Shown: in pieces, positions 52,133-60,421 of the stretch
Layout: the number at the start of each line of letters is the position of its first letter
How positions within the stretch are numbered: position 1 is the first letter of the stretch
From: CAWCWN01 sp963799245
Lineage (GTDB): Bacteria > Chloroflexota > Ktedonobacteria > Ktedonobacterales > Ktedonobacteraceae
Reading direction: 5' to 3'
DNA: 64,000 bases
Assembly: GCA_963799245.1 (NCBI GenBank)
Contig: CAWCWN010000001.1
Location: 91,758 to 155,757, forward strand
Position numbers and translations under genes: made by a program
The notes under the pieces: generated by a model
Database searches by the model: none
Seen by the model: the letters and a program-made list of their open reading frames with translations, nothing else
What the model was told of the DNA's origin: nothing

Positions 52133-52723
52133 ATGATAACAAGTATTCATGGTATTCTTGAAGCGTACCGGCCAGATCAGGCCATTATACGCGTTGGAGG
52201 TTTTGGTATACGCGTCTTCGCCCCCGCCCTGACGCTGAAGCAGCTGAACGAACCGGGCATGGAAGTAACCCTCTACACCCATTTCCACGTGCGCGAAGAT
52301 GGTATGGCCCTCTATGGCTTCGCGGCTGAAGAGGAGCGCGACGCCTTTGAGCAGCTCATCGCAATAAATGGAGTAGGTCCCCGCGTCGCCCTGGCATTAT
52401 TATCGGTCATGGACGCCAGGTCATTGTTCAAAGCCATTGCAGATGAGGATCAGCAACGTCTGGCGCTCGCCCCAGGCGTGGGGAAAAAGCTGGCAGCGCG
52501 CCTGGTACTTGAGCTTAAAGGCAAACTACCTGCAACGGCCCTCGTGGGGGCAACGGGCAGCCCCGCCTCCACAAAAATCTCGGCCGAGGTAATAGAGGCG
52601 CTGATAGGTCTGGGCTTTTCAACAGCAGAGGCGCAGGCGGCGCTGGCAAAGCTTCCCCAGGACCAGGGTATGACTCTGGAGCAACAGATTACACAGGCCC
52701 TGCGCTCTTTTTCGCGGGAATGA
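52133..52723 (+). CDS. ruvA: Holliday junction branch migration protein RuvA
   Basis: Binds four-way junctions and loads the RuvB motor. The N-terminal OB fold begins ITSIHGILEAYRPDQAIIRV. The two helix-hairpin-helix motifs are in FEQLIAINGVGPRVALALLS and RLALAPGVGKKLAARLVLEL. The C-terminal RuvB-contact domain spans about 148-196 (EVIEALIGLGFSTAEAQAAL). The length of 196 residues is normal. ruvB does not follow in this window; the next gene region is a decayed acetyltransferase. Confidence 0.95.
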   Translation: MITSIHGILEAYRPDQAIIRVGGFGIRVFAPALTLKQLNEPGMEVTLYTHFHVREDGMALYGFAAEEERDAFEQLIAINGVGPRVALALLSVMDARSLFKAIADEDQQRLALAPGVGKKLAARLVLELKGKLPATALVGATGSPASTKISAEVIEALIGLGFSTAEAQAALAKLPQDQGMTLEQQITQALRSFSRE

Positions 52724-52739
52724 CCGGCGGGCTACTTTA

Positions 52740-52890
52740 TCAGCAGGCTTCAATATATGTTGGCCCCGCCTCAATAAAGCCGAGACCATGATAGAGGTTG
52801 ACGGCGGGAATGCCAGGGTTGACGTAGATAAGCACCGTCGAGTGACCAATTTCGTAAAGAGACTGCATTACCTCTGAAAGAAGTACGGAA
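52740..52890 (-). pseudogene. C-terminal remnant of a GNAT acetyltransferase
   Basis: The minus strand encodes LLSEVMQSLYEIGHSTVLIY followed by VNPGIPAVNLYHGLGFIEAG, the final strand-helix unit of a GNAT enzyme. Nothing upstream on that strand resembles the rest of the enzyme; it runs into the start of the next plus-strand gene. It is a decayed fragment. Confidence 0.6.
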
Positions 52891-52902
52891 AGGCGACAGG
52901 GT

Positions 52903-53568
52903 ATGGAGCTACTGGTCGTAACGCTGGCCCACATCATACCAGAGCGCGAAGAAGATGGGCAGGCACGTATGCACCTGCTTGCAGATACTGTACGCAACGC
53001 GGCGGGATTGATCAGCGCCCGTTTTTATCGCGGCCGTGGACAGAAAGCGTTCTATTTCGTGCTCACAACCTGGGAAGATGAAGAGAGCTGGCACAGGGCG
53101 CAGGAACGCTGTGACCCCAAATCACTGCTTTTGAGCTCAGCGAGCGATTTACTTTTGCGCCTTCCCGAACAGTGGCTGATGCACTATCTATGGGGCTATA
53201 GTCGTCCTGCTGCCGTACCCGTACTCGCAGCGGCCCACCTGGCAACGCTGCACCCGGATCAGGTTGAGCGGATGCTACGCGGCTGGATAGAGTCCCTACG
53301 CAGACAGGCTATTTCACCACTGCTGGCATTTGCTTTTCTAGCACGAGGTGTGAACGAGGATATGCTGGCCCAGAGCGCTGCAGCGGAACTCGCCTCGCCG
53401 GGGAATAGCAACGCACACGCGCGCGGCTCTATCTTTCTTAACTTTTTAAGCTGGGCAAGCGAGGTTGAGCGGGAAGAATTTTATATGGATGCCAACTACC
53501 AGGCCATTAGCCGCCTGCTGGGCAGCGTCGGGGCTCTGCAGATACTCACGCTTGAACCATTGCTTTAG
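52903..53568 (+). CDS. Unrecognised protein, possibly two antibiotic-biosynthesis-monooxygenase-like domains
   Basis: A 221-residue protein. The first half has LLADTVRNAAGLISARFYRG then FYFVLTTWEDEESWHRAQER, similar in pattern to a dimeric alpha-beta barrel of the ABM type. The second half (SPLLAFAFLARGVNEDMLAQ, FLNFLSWASEVEREEFYMDA) could be a diverged second copy of that fold. No catalytic residues can be named. There is no signal peptide. ATG 52903 is preceded by GACAGGG. The assignment is tentative and rests on pattern only. Confidence 0.55.
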   Translation: MELLVVTLAHIIPEREEDGQARMHLLADTVRNAAGLISARFYRGRGQKAFYFVLTTWEDEESWHRAQERCDPKSLLLSSASDLLLRLPEQWLMHYLWGYSRPAAVPVLAAAHLATLHPDQVERMLRGWIESLRRQAISPLLAFAFLARGVNEDMLAQSAAAELASPGNSNAHARGSIFLNFLSWASEVEREEFYMDANYQAISRLLGSVGALQILTLEPLL

Positions 53569-53600
53569 CCGGCCATCTCACAACTGCAGCCCCGGGTCAG

Positions 53601-53975
53601 CTAATCGTCGGAGCTTTCCGCCACAGGCTTCCTGTAATATTTATAGAGTTCCATGCGCAACAAATCACTGTTCGCCCACATCTGGCTGGTAAAGGTATGA
53701 TATTCTCCATCACAGAGGGGAATGGAACTGGAACATTGGCGATGAGGTGTAAGTCTAAAGCGCAGCGATGTTCCCCTGACCTCAATCCAGATATGGCGTC
53801 TGGTATAACCTGTCCCCCACCTGAGCAAAAGCAGCGAGTCGTATTCCTCAAAAGTGCCTCTTCTGCGCAGCTCATCCCTGTTGATTTCATGGAGCATCTG
53901 CGCGAGGCCGCTGTCACGCAGGACGCGCTTGGCATTCTCACGGATAGCCAAACACCGGGCCTCCTGCTCCTCCAC
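53601..53975 (-). CDS. Small unrecognised protein, 124 residues
   Basis: I do not recognise this protein. It is charged, with a helical N-terminal half (AKRVLRDSGLAQMLHEINRD) and a mixed second half rich in aromatic and Arg residues (RWGTGYTRRHIWIEVRGTSL, MELYKYYRKP). There is no signal peptide or membrane helix. GTG 53975 is the best start visible, with AGAGGGAAG about 15 bases upstream. It lies convergent to the preceding gene, 33 bp away, and 148 bp from the receiver-GGDEF gene. Its codon use looks like that of its neighbours, so it is probably a real gene. Confidence 0.55.
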   Translation of the reverse strand: MEEQEARCLAIRENAKRVLRDSGLAQMLHEINRDELRRRGTFEEYDSLLLLRWGTGYTRRHIWIEVRGTSLRFRLTPHRQCSSSIPLCDGEYHTFTSQMWANSDLLRMELYKYYRKPVAESSDD

Positions 53976-54123
53976 CTTGCCCGTTCTTCCCTCTAAGCTG
54001 ATCTCTTCCTGGCTCGTAAGTCTGCCTGCCTTTCACCTGAGCTAGCGCTAAAGCCCTGTTTGCAGCGGCCTTGCACATATCTACGCCTACAGCATAGCAC
54101 AAATGCTTGCAGGAGGCCAGAGA

Positions 54124-55200
54124 TCAACGCACCTGCTGCTCATATTCCGAGAGTTCGTCCTCCTCAACGAAATATAAAAGGTCATGCAAAGTGTGGCCGT
54201 ACGTGGCGAAGGGGAAGGGGGTCGGCAGAAGAAATGGGGTGGTGGAGCCTGAAACGGGAAGACGTTCGCCACGCCCCTTTTGACGCGGCGCTGAAATATA
54301 GCTCATATTCGTCGTTGACTGCTTGGCGTTACGTTTGGCCTCGGCTACAAGGTAGCTTACCTCCTGTATACTATGAGGCTGCTGGAGTTGATTATCGACT
54401 ACGCCAATAGATAACGAAACCAGGGGAAATAGATATGGCCGCCCTTTACGATCAACTCCGCTGATCGAGCCTCGTCGCAAATCCTCGGGGCGGTATAAGG
54501 CGATGCTCTCCTCCTTATATTTTTTTGAGATCTGTGAGCAGAGCGTTTGCACGCGGCTGGGGGTCGTCAAGACGACAAAGTCATCACCGCCGACATGGCC
54601 AACGAAGTCATCGGTGTTGCCATATTCATACACAGCCTTCCGGCAGATCTGGCCCAGTAAAAGGATCATATCATTGCCGGTCAGGAAGCCGTACACATCG
54701 TTGAAGGCTTTAAAATTATCCAGGTCAAGATAGAGGATGCTCCAGGGCTCCCTGTTATCGAGTTTATAGTTAATCGCCCGCTCAACCTGCAGCCCCCCCG
54801 GCAGGCCGGTCAGGGGTGAAAGGCAGCTTTGTTGTATGCGGCGCAGTTGCCTGCACACCTGTGCAAGCAGCTCATCGGCATTGAAAGGTTTGGTAACATA
54901 GCCATCGACGCCACCCTCAAACACGCCAATCTTATCCTCAGGCTTTCCAAAGGCGCTCAAGGCCAGAATTGGTATATGCATGCTCTTGGGGTGGTCACGC
55001 AAATGCCGGATGACGGCATATCCATCCATCTCCGGCAACATAATATCCACTAGAATAAGGTGGGGCGTTTCATGTAGCGCAAATTGAACAGCATCTTTGC
55101 CATTAAGGACGGTAGCAACGCTATATCCCTCAACTTCGAGGGTCTCTTTGAGTAACCTGGCAATGAGCTGCTCATCCTCGACGACTAAAATGTTGGCCAT
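54124..55200 (-). CDS. Response regulator with GGDEF domain
   Basis: Receiver-diguanylate cyclase fusion. The receiver (1-120) is complete: ILVVEDEQLIARLLKETLEV, phospho-acceptor Asp in LILVDIMLPEMDGYAV and TKPFNADELL. The GGDEF domain begins near residue 130 (LSPLTGLPGGLQVERAINYK) with YLDLDNFKAFNDVYG. The signature reads GGDDF instead of GGDEF. Five residues before it there is no RxxD inhibitory site. The last ~50 residues are an extra tail (PTPFPFATYGHTLHDLLYFV). Cyclic-di-GMP synthesis is plausible but not certain. A 690-bp gene-free region lies upstream. Confidence 0.88.
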   Translation of the reverse strand: MANILVVEDEQLIARLLKETLEVEGYSVATVLNGKDAVQFALHETPHLILVDIMLPEMDGYAVIRHLRDHPKSMHIPILALSAFGKPEDKIGVFEGGVDGYVTKPFNADELLAQVCRQLRRIQQSCLSPLTGLPGGLQVERAINYKLDNREPWSILYLDLDNFKAFNDVYGFLTGNDMILLLGQICRKAVYEYGNTDDFVGHVGGDDFVVLTTPSRVQTLCSQISKKYKEESIALYRPEDLRRGSISGVDRKGRPYLFPLVSLSIGVVDNQLQQPHSIQEVSYLVAEAKRNAKQSTTNMSYISAPRQKGRGERLPVSGSTTPFLLPTPFPFATYGHTLHDLLYFVEEDELSEYEQQVR

Positions 55201-55891
55201 ATATGCTCCTGCCTCTACACTTCACAAGATTTATTACGAATAAACTCTATAAATGTCAGTTTTGCCATCACAAAAGTGACACAATGTTCACTACTGAAAT
55301 TGACAGGATACCTGTATTTCTATCGTGCATATGTATAGTCATGTATCTATTGAATTCCATAATAAACACACCGTAGCAGAATAAAATGCATACAATAGAA
55401 TGCAACTACACCAAATTGCAGAACGAAACGATAACCTCTCAGAGGCAACGGCTCAGAAGCATCCATACCCCCCGTAGGACAGCAGAAAAAGGGAAGAGAG
55501 CATGTGGCAGCAAAAATAAATCAGGTCCTTAGAATGGCTCTCTACTTCACACCCTTATGAGCCTCAGCAAAATGTGCGCGAAATACAGATAATCTCCCCC
55601 ATGTAAAGTATCATGCAAACGTACGTATTTCTATCTACGTCAACTCCATACTCAGTATAACATCCTTCGGCACATATGCAAAGTCTTCAACTACACAATA
55701 TACTCACAGAAACAAGTAATTCGCTAAAATTGGCCGATATCTCACAAAATCACCTCCTCCTCATTACTTTTGGCTAAAATGCCCCGCAGCAAGGAAGAAG
55801 AGCCATTGACTCACAGGTGTTGACGTAGGGCTATAGGTGCGATAAGATGAAAGACGAAGTGCAATAAACAGGCGTACATAAAGGGAAAACG
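55201..55891. other. Long AT-rich intergenic region
   Basis: About 690 bp without a credible reading frame, clearly richer in A and T than the genes around it. It separates two divergent genes and must hold both promoters. Apart from the promoter at 55820-55848, I see only scattered TATA-like boxes and no repeat, tRNA or long hairpin. Confidence 0.6.
55820..55848 (+). promoter_or_regulatory. Candidate promoter for the hydrolase-helicase pair
   Basis: TTGACG and TAAGAT are separated by 17 bases, 43 bp before the start codon of the alpha/beta hydrolase gene. Confidence 0.5.
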
Positions 55892-56569
55892 ATGACCTCA
55901 TTATCAGCTCAGGCTGAGCGAGCGATTACATTTCAGAGCGCAGGCCAACCTTCATTCCTCCTGGAAGGTATCTTACATCTACCACAGCTGGAGAAAGCCG
56001 CGCCCCTGGTTGTGCTCTGCCATCCTCAACCGGCCAGCAGCAACATGTCCGACCATCTCACGCTGGCACTGGCCAGGAGATTGGCGGCCGAAGCCGGTAT
56101 GCTCACCCTGCGCTTTAACTTCCGCGGTGTAGGCAATAGCCAGGGACAGCAGGCCGATGGCAGGATGGAACCACTTGACCTGGCGGGCGCCATTAATGCT
56201 GGCATGAGCCGATCTGAGGTCAATCGCGATAAAGTCGCTGTTATCGGCCACAGCTTCGGGGCCAATATCGCGCTTATGTACGCGCCCTACGACCAGCGCA
56301 TACACACGGTCGTCGCCATCAGCCTGCTCCTGTATCGTATCGGCAATGGCTTTCCCAAGGCCTTTGAACTTCCCAAGTTATTTGTCACCGGCGAGTTCGA
56401 TGAAATTTGTCCACCCTATAAACTGGAACCATTTGTCGAGCAGCAGCCGGGTCCAAAGGGAATGAAAGTCATTACCGGCGCGCGCCACCTGATGCGCGGC
56501 TATGAAGATGCAACAGTCGATACGGTAATGAATTATTTAAAGAAATGGGCGCTAATGCCGGGAGTGTAA
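55892..56569 (+). CDS. Alpha/beta hydrolase, dienelactone-hydrolase-like
   Basis: Cytosolic serine hydrolase of unknown substrate. LVVLCHPQPASSNMSDHLTL and LRFNFRGVGNSQGQQ are typical of the small alpha/beta hydrolases that lack a lid. The nucleophile is Ser in VIGHSFGANIALMYAP, the acid is probably Asp in FVTGEFDEICPP, and His is in ITGARHLMRGYE. The length of 225 residues is compact. Its stop is only 6 bp before the XPB-like helicase start, so the two genes are likely one operon. The reason for the pairing is unknown. Confidence 0.88.
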   Translation: MTSLSAQAERAITFQSAGQPSFLLEGILHLPQLEKAAPLVVLCHPQPASSNMSDHLTLALARRLAAEAGMLTLRFNFRGVGNSQGQQADGRMEPLDLAGAINAGMSRSEVNRDKVAVIGHSFGANIALMYAPYDQRIHTVVAISLLLYRIGNGFPKAFELPKLFVTGEFDEICPPYKLEPFVEQQPGPKGMKVITGARHLMRGYEDATVDTVMNYLKKWALMPGV

Positions 56570-56575
56570 TATCTG

Positions 56576-58255
56576 ATGAATACGGGCAACCCCCTGATCG
56601 TTCAAAGCGACAGGACTATATTATTGGAGGTAGATCATCCTCTGCACGCCGAAGCACGTGATGCCCTGGCCCAATTCGCTGAACTAGAAAAGTCTCCAGA
56701 GCACATTCACACATTTCGCCTCTCGCCCCTCTCGCTCTGGAATGCCGCGGCCGGCGGCATGAGCGCGGAGAGCGTGCTTGAACTGCTCTCGCGCTTCAGC
56801 AAATATGCGCTCCCGGGGAATATAGTCGTTGATATTCAGGAATATATGGGTCGCTATGGACGCATCAAGCTGGTCCGTGAGGGCGATGCGCTCCTGCTTA
56901 TTTCAAGCGATCAGGCACTTATAGCCGAGATTCTTCATCACAGGCGCACACAGCCGTATTTGTTACGCCAGCTGAACAGCAATACCATTCAGGTAGACGC
57001 CTCGCGTAGAGGGCATATTAAGCAGGCTCTGATTCATATTGGCTTCCCGGCGGAAGACCTGGCGGGTTACAGCGATGGTTCAGCGCTGCCAATGCGGTTA
57101 AGGCCGCTCTCAGCGCGCGGCAATGTTTTTGCCCCCCGCGCATATCAATATGCAGCCGCTGGCGCCTTCTATGCCGGAGGGGCCCCATCAGGGGGCAGCG
57201 GGATTGTCGTCTTGCCCTGTGGCGCAGGTAAGACCATTGTTGGCCTGGCCGCCATGGCCGACATCCAGCGCGCAACACTGATTCTTTCACCCAACACCGT
57301 GGCCGTACGCCAGTGGATCCAGGAGATCCTTGACAAAACCGATCTCCCCCCGGAAATGGTGGGCGAATACACGGGCGAGCGTAAGGACATCTGCCCTATC
57401 ACCGTCAGCACTTACCAGATCCTCACCTATCGCCGCTCGGAGGCAGAAGACTTTCCCCATTTCTCACTCTTCACCAGCTTCGACTGGGGACTGATTATCT
57501 ATGACGAGGTCCATCTCCTGCCCGCACCGGTCTTTCGCATTACCGCTGAGATCCAGGCGCGTCGTCGCCTCGGCTTGACGGCAACACTTGTGCGTGAAGA
57601 CGGTCGCGAAGCCGATGTTTTCAGTCTGATCGGGCCAAAAAAATACGATGTCCCCTGGCGTGAGTTGGAGCGCCAGGGCTGGATAGCTACGGCAGAATGC
57701 CATGAGATTCGCGTCAGCATGAGCGCAGACGAGCAATTAAATTACGCCATCGCCGAAGAGCGTGAAAAATATCGCCTGGCGGCAGAGAGCCCAACCAAGC
57801 TGAGCGTGACACACCACCTGGCCGCACAACATGCCAACGACCAGGTATTAATTATTGGACAGTATATTGAGCAGCTGAAAATCCTCGCCGCTGAACTGGA
57901 TGCGCCCCTGTTGACGGGGCGCACTACCAATAAACAAAGAGAGAAGCTGTACGAGCAGTTTCGTCGCGGCGAACTCAAACGCCTGGTGGTCAGTAAAGTG
58001 GCAAATTTCGCCATCGACCTACCGGATGCCAATGTCGCGATCCAGGTCTCGGGTACATTTGGTTCACGCCAGGAAGAGGCCCAGCGCCTGGGCCGCATCT
58101 TGCGGCCCAAAAGCGACGGCAGCCTGGCATACTTCTACTCAATCGTCACACGCGACACACGCGATCAGGAATTCTCCGCCAATCGTCAATTATTTTTGAC
58201 CGAACAGGGCTATCGCTATGTCATCGAAGATGCCGAGGCGCTGCTGGTATCATAG
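56576..58255 (+). CDS. XPB/Rad25-type DNA helicase
   Basis: Superfamily 2 helicase related to eukaryotic and archaeal XPB, probably in DNA repair. The N-terminal ~170 residues hold the damage-recognition-like part. Motif I is LPCGAGKTIVG, motif II IIYDEVHLL, motif III LTATLV and the XPB-specific RED residues follow at once (REDGREADVFSLIGPKKYD). Motif VI is QRLGRILRPK. It also has the DRE-like strand region of bacterial XPB. The length of 559 residues fits bacterial XPB. It follows an alpha/beta hydrolase directly. Confidence 0.93.
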   Translation: MNTGNPLIVQSDRTILLEVDHPLHAEARDALAQFAELEKSPEHIHTFRLSPLSLWNAAAGGMSAESVLELLSRFSKYALPGNIVVDIQEYMGRYGRIKLVREGDALLLISSDQALIAEILHHRRTQPYLLRQLNSNTIQVDASRRGHIKQALIHIGFPAEDLAGYSDGSALPMRLRPLSARGNVFAPRAYQYAAAGAFYAGGAPSGGSGIVVLPCGAGKTIVGLAAMADIQRATLILSPNTVAVRQWIQEILDKTDLPPEMVGEYTGERKDICPITVSTYQILTYRRSEAEDFPHFSLFTSFDWGLIIYDEVHLLPAPVFRITAEIQARRRLGLTATLVREDGREADVFSLIGPKKYDVPWRELERQGWIATAECHEIRVSMSADEQLNYAIAEEREKYRLAAESPTKLSVTHHLAAQHANDQVLIIGQYIEQLKILAAELDAPLLTGRTTNKQREKLYEQFRRGELKRLVVSKVANFAIDLPDANVAIQVSGTFGSRQEEAQRLGRILRPKSDGSLAYFYSIVTRDTRDQEFSANRQLFLTEQGYRYVIEDAEALLVS

Positions 58256-58285
58256 CGAGGGTTGTTTTTGCTGCTAAGCTCTTCC

Positions 58286-58313
58286 TTGACAGTCATTCCC
58301 GGGGAGTGATACT
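58286..58313 (+). promoter_or_regulatory. Promoter for the thioredoxin-like gene
   Basis: A perfect TTGACA and GATACT spaced by 16 bases lie 46 bp before the start codon, within the 104-bp gap after the helicase gene. It should give this gene independent expression. Confidence 0.6.
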
Positions 58314-58359
58314 CTTGGGAGAACAACCATCATTCTATTAGAGAGATGAAGAGGATATC

Positions 58360-58695
58360 ATGGCAGGCAACTATATCGATGTGTCGGATCAGGATTTTGC
58401 CACAAAGGTACTTGCAGAACAGCTGATGGTAGTGGTCAACTTTTCAGCTGAAAGTAGCGGCGCGTGCCAGATACAGGATCCAGAGTTTGAGGCAGTCAGC
58501 AGAGAGTATGCTGGACGCGTCGTATTTGCCAGAATCGATACAGATAAGAACCGGGAGACAATCAGCCAGTGGAAGATTGACGGTATCCCTACCATCATCT
58601 TTTTTAAAGGCGCCCGGGAGATTAACCGCATTAAAGGGATTATCATGCACGACCGGCTGCGCCGCCAGGTTGAAGGAGCTCTACTGGCGAATTAA
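58360..58695 (+). CDS. Thioredoxin-fold protein with SGAC in place of CGPC
   Basis: A 111-residue thioredoxin-like protein. The fold is clear: VVVNFSAESSGACQIQDPEF aligns with the VDFWAEWCGPCKMIAP segment, then YAGRVVFARIDTDKN, the cis-Pro strand IDGIPTIIFFKGAREINRIK and a final helix. The active site reads S-G-A-C, so the attacking first Cys and the Trp before it are lost and only the second Cys remains. It cannot act as a normal disulfide reductase. It might bind proteins, act as a monothiol partner or sense redox state. It has its own promoter. Confidence 0.85.
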   Translation: MAGNYIDVSDQDFATKVLAEQLMVVVNFSAESSGACQIQDPEFEAVSREYAGRVVFARIDTDKNRETISQWKIDGIPTIIFFKGAREINRIKGIIMHDRLRRQVEGALLAN

Positions 58696-58735
58696 GCGGG
58701 GCCAACCTGCTGCAAAAAAATACTAGGGGTATATA

Positions 58736-59791
58736 GTGGTTGATTTGTATCCTATCCGTTTAGAGGCATCGTTACATGAAACTATCTGGGGAGGGCAGAG
58801 ATTACGCGAGGAGGGCTGGAAGCGGGCAGTGGAACAAGTAGTGTCGATCGGGGAGGCCTGGGAGACCGAGATAAGTACTGTGGCCCAGAATGGCCCCTAT
58901 GCCGGGAAAACGCTGGGCGCGCTGGTAGAAGAACTAGGAGGCGCTCTGCTAGGCGATCAGGCTATTGCTATCTTCGGCCGACGCTTTCCTCTGCTGGCGA
59001 AGTTTATCGATGCGCATGCCAGGCTCTCGGTGCAGGTACATCCCGATGATGCCTTTGCCGCTCAATACGAAGGCGGCAAACTGGGTAAAACCGAGTTCTG
59101 GTATGTTCTGGCGGCAGAGCCCGGCGCGAAGATCGTCTACGGCTTCAAATCTTCCGTTACATCTGACCAGGTGCACTCCGCTATTGCAAATGCCGCGCTT
59201 GAAGAGCTTCTTCACGAAGAAGAGGTGGTCGCTGGTGATGTGATCTTCGTACCCGCCGGCACCGTCCATGCTATAGGCAGCGGCGTCCTCCTCTACGAGC
59301 TACAAGAATACTCCGATATTACCTACCGCATGTATGACTATGGACGGCTGACGGCGGCCGGTTCTCCCCGCGAACTGCATATAGAACGCTCGCTGGCCGT
59401 CTCCCACTTCGACGCTTCTCCACGTGTCAAGGCTACACCGCTACAACTGGCTGCGCGTGAAGGCTACACTGACCGCTGCCTGGCCGCCTGCCGCTATTTT
59501 GTGGCACGCGAAATTCTCCTAGGGGGAAATGCGGGGCTTCCCGGATGGATGCAGGCTCAGAGCGCGCAAAGTTGTATCATTCTCTCTTCGCTGGGAGCCG
59601 ATTTAGAGGTGCGCTACGGTGATAAGCTCGCTCAGGTCGCACAGCTTGCACGCGGTCAGACCATGGTTTTACCCGCCGCTCTGGGCAGCTATTGCCTCGC
59701 TGGCCGTGGCAGACTGCTGCTTTCGTATGTGCCCACTGCGGACGACGCAGCCTGGCGCTTGTGGGAGGCACAAAACAGCTGCACAGCGTAG
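58736..59791 (+). CDS. manA: Mannose-6-phosphate isomerase, class I
   Basis: Zinc enzyme interconverting mannose-6-phosphate and fructose-6-phosphate. The zinc ligands are in LSVQVHPDD and KTEFWYVLAAEPGAKIVYGF, and near residue 175 in VIFVPAGTVHAIGSGVLLYE. LQEYSDITYRMYDYGR is the substrate-binding stretch. The first residues PIRLEASLHETIWGGQRL match the family's N-terminal strand. GTG at 58736 is the start, 40 bp after the thioredoxin-like gene. The length of 351 residues is typical of the Bacillus-type enzyme. It supplies mannose for cell-surface polymers. Confidence 0.92.
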   Translation: MVDLYPIRLEASLHETIWGGQRLREEGWKRAVEQVVSIGEAWETEISTVAQNGPYAGKTLGALVEELGGALLGDQAIAIFGRRFPLLAKFIDAHARLSVQVHPDDAFAAQYEGGKLGKTEFWYVLAAEPGAKIVYGFKSSVTSDQVHSAIANAALEELLHEEEVVAGDVIFVPAGTVHAIGSGVLLYELQEYSDITYRMYDYGRLTAAGSPRELHIERSLAVSHFDASPRVKATPLQLAAREGYTDRCLAACRYFVAREILLGGNAGLPGWMQAQSAQSCIILSSLGADLEVRYGDKLAQVAQLARGQTMVLPAALGSYCLAGRGRLLLSYVPTADDAAWRLWEAQNSCTA

Positions 59792-59799
59792 GCACGGCC

Positions 59800-60240
59800 T
59801 TACTCGCGCCTGCGCTTCTTGCGCTCTTCTTCCAGGTCTGTCACCGAGCCCTCGACGATTTTGCTGTCATCGATATCGGAGCGCATGTTGGGGAATGAAT
59901 TACGGAAGGATCGATTTGCTGAGAAGCCCCTTTGCATGCGGCTGACATCCTCAACAGTCTGTGAGATGCGCCTGGCAGCGTTGAAAATAAGCAGCGCTAC
60001 CAGCAGCCCCAACCAGATGCCCAGGCCTACCAGGAGCGTCACACCCCCCCCGACGATCCCATTGATCAGGCTTTCGTAAATAACTCCCGCCAGAATAAGC
60101 AGCCAGAAAAAACGCACAAGGACCCTCAAGGACCAATGCATGAACCAGAAGACGGCCTTCACCGGATCTGAAGGCATCTTCCATGCTGGAATCACATTTC
60201 CCCTACTTCTCAGCTTACGCACGGCGACGGTCCTTTGCAC
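59800..60240 (-). CDS. Small membrane protein, two predicted helices
   Basis: I do not recognise a family. The sequence has two hydrophobic segments (VLVRFFWLLILAGVIYESLI at about 41-60, and VTLLVGLGIWLGLLVALLIF at about 67-86). They are preceded by a basic N-terminus and followed by a charged tail ending DLEEERKKRRRE. The tail would be cytoplasmic. The start is uncertain: GTG 60240, a GTG 45 bases later, or ATG 60177 are all possible. It is convergent with manA, with 8 bp between their stops, and stands alone upstream of thrC's end. Function unknown. Confidence 0.65.
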   Translation of the reverse strand: MQRTVAVRKLRSRGNVIPAWKMPSDPVKAVFWFMHWSLRVLVRFFWLLILAGVIYESLINGIVGGGVTLLVGLGIWLGLLVALLIFNAARRISQTVEDVSRMQRGFSANRSFRNSFPNMRSDIDDSKIVEGSVTDLEEERKKRRRE

Positions 60241-60421
60241 TATGTTGCCAGCCTCGAGCCCATTCCCCTAGCCATTCAGTTTACTCCCTACCCGTCCCCC
60301 GGGCGCGCAAGTCATCTGCAGGCAGGAAAGTATAAACATATTGTAGCAGTATTAACTCACGCATGCCAGCAGGTGAAGCTCTCATTGTATGCGCGGGTAG
60401 ACTTGCCAGGGCGCCGTAAAG

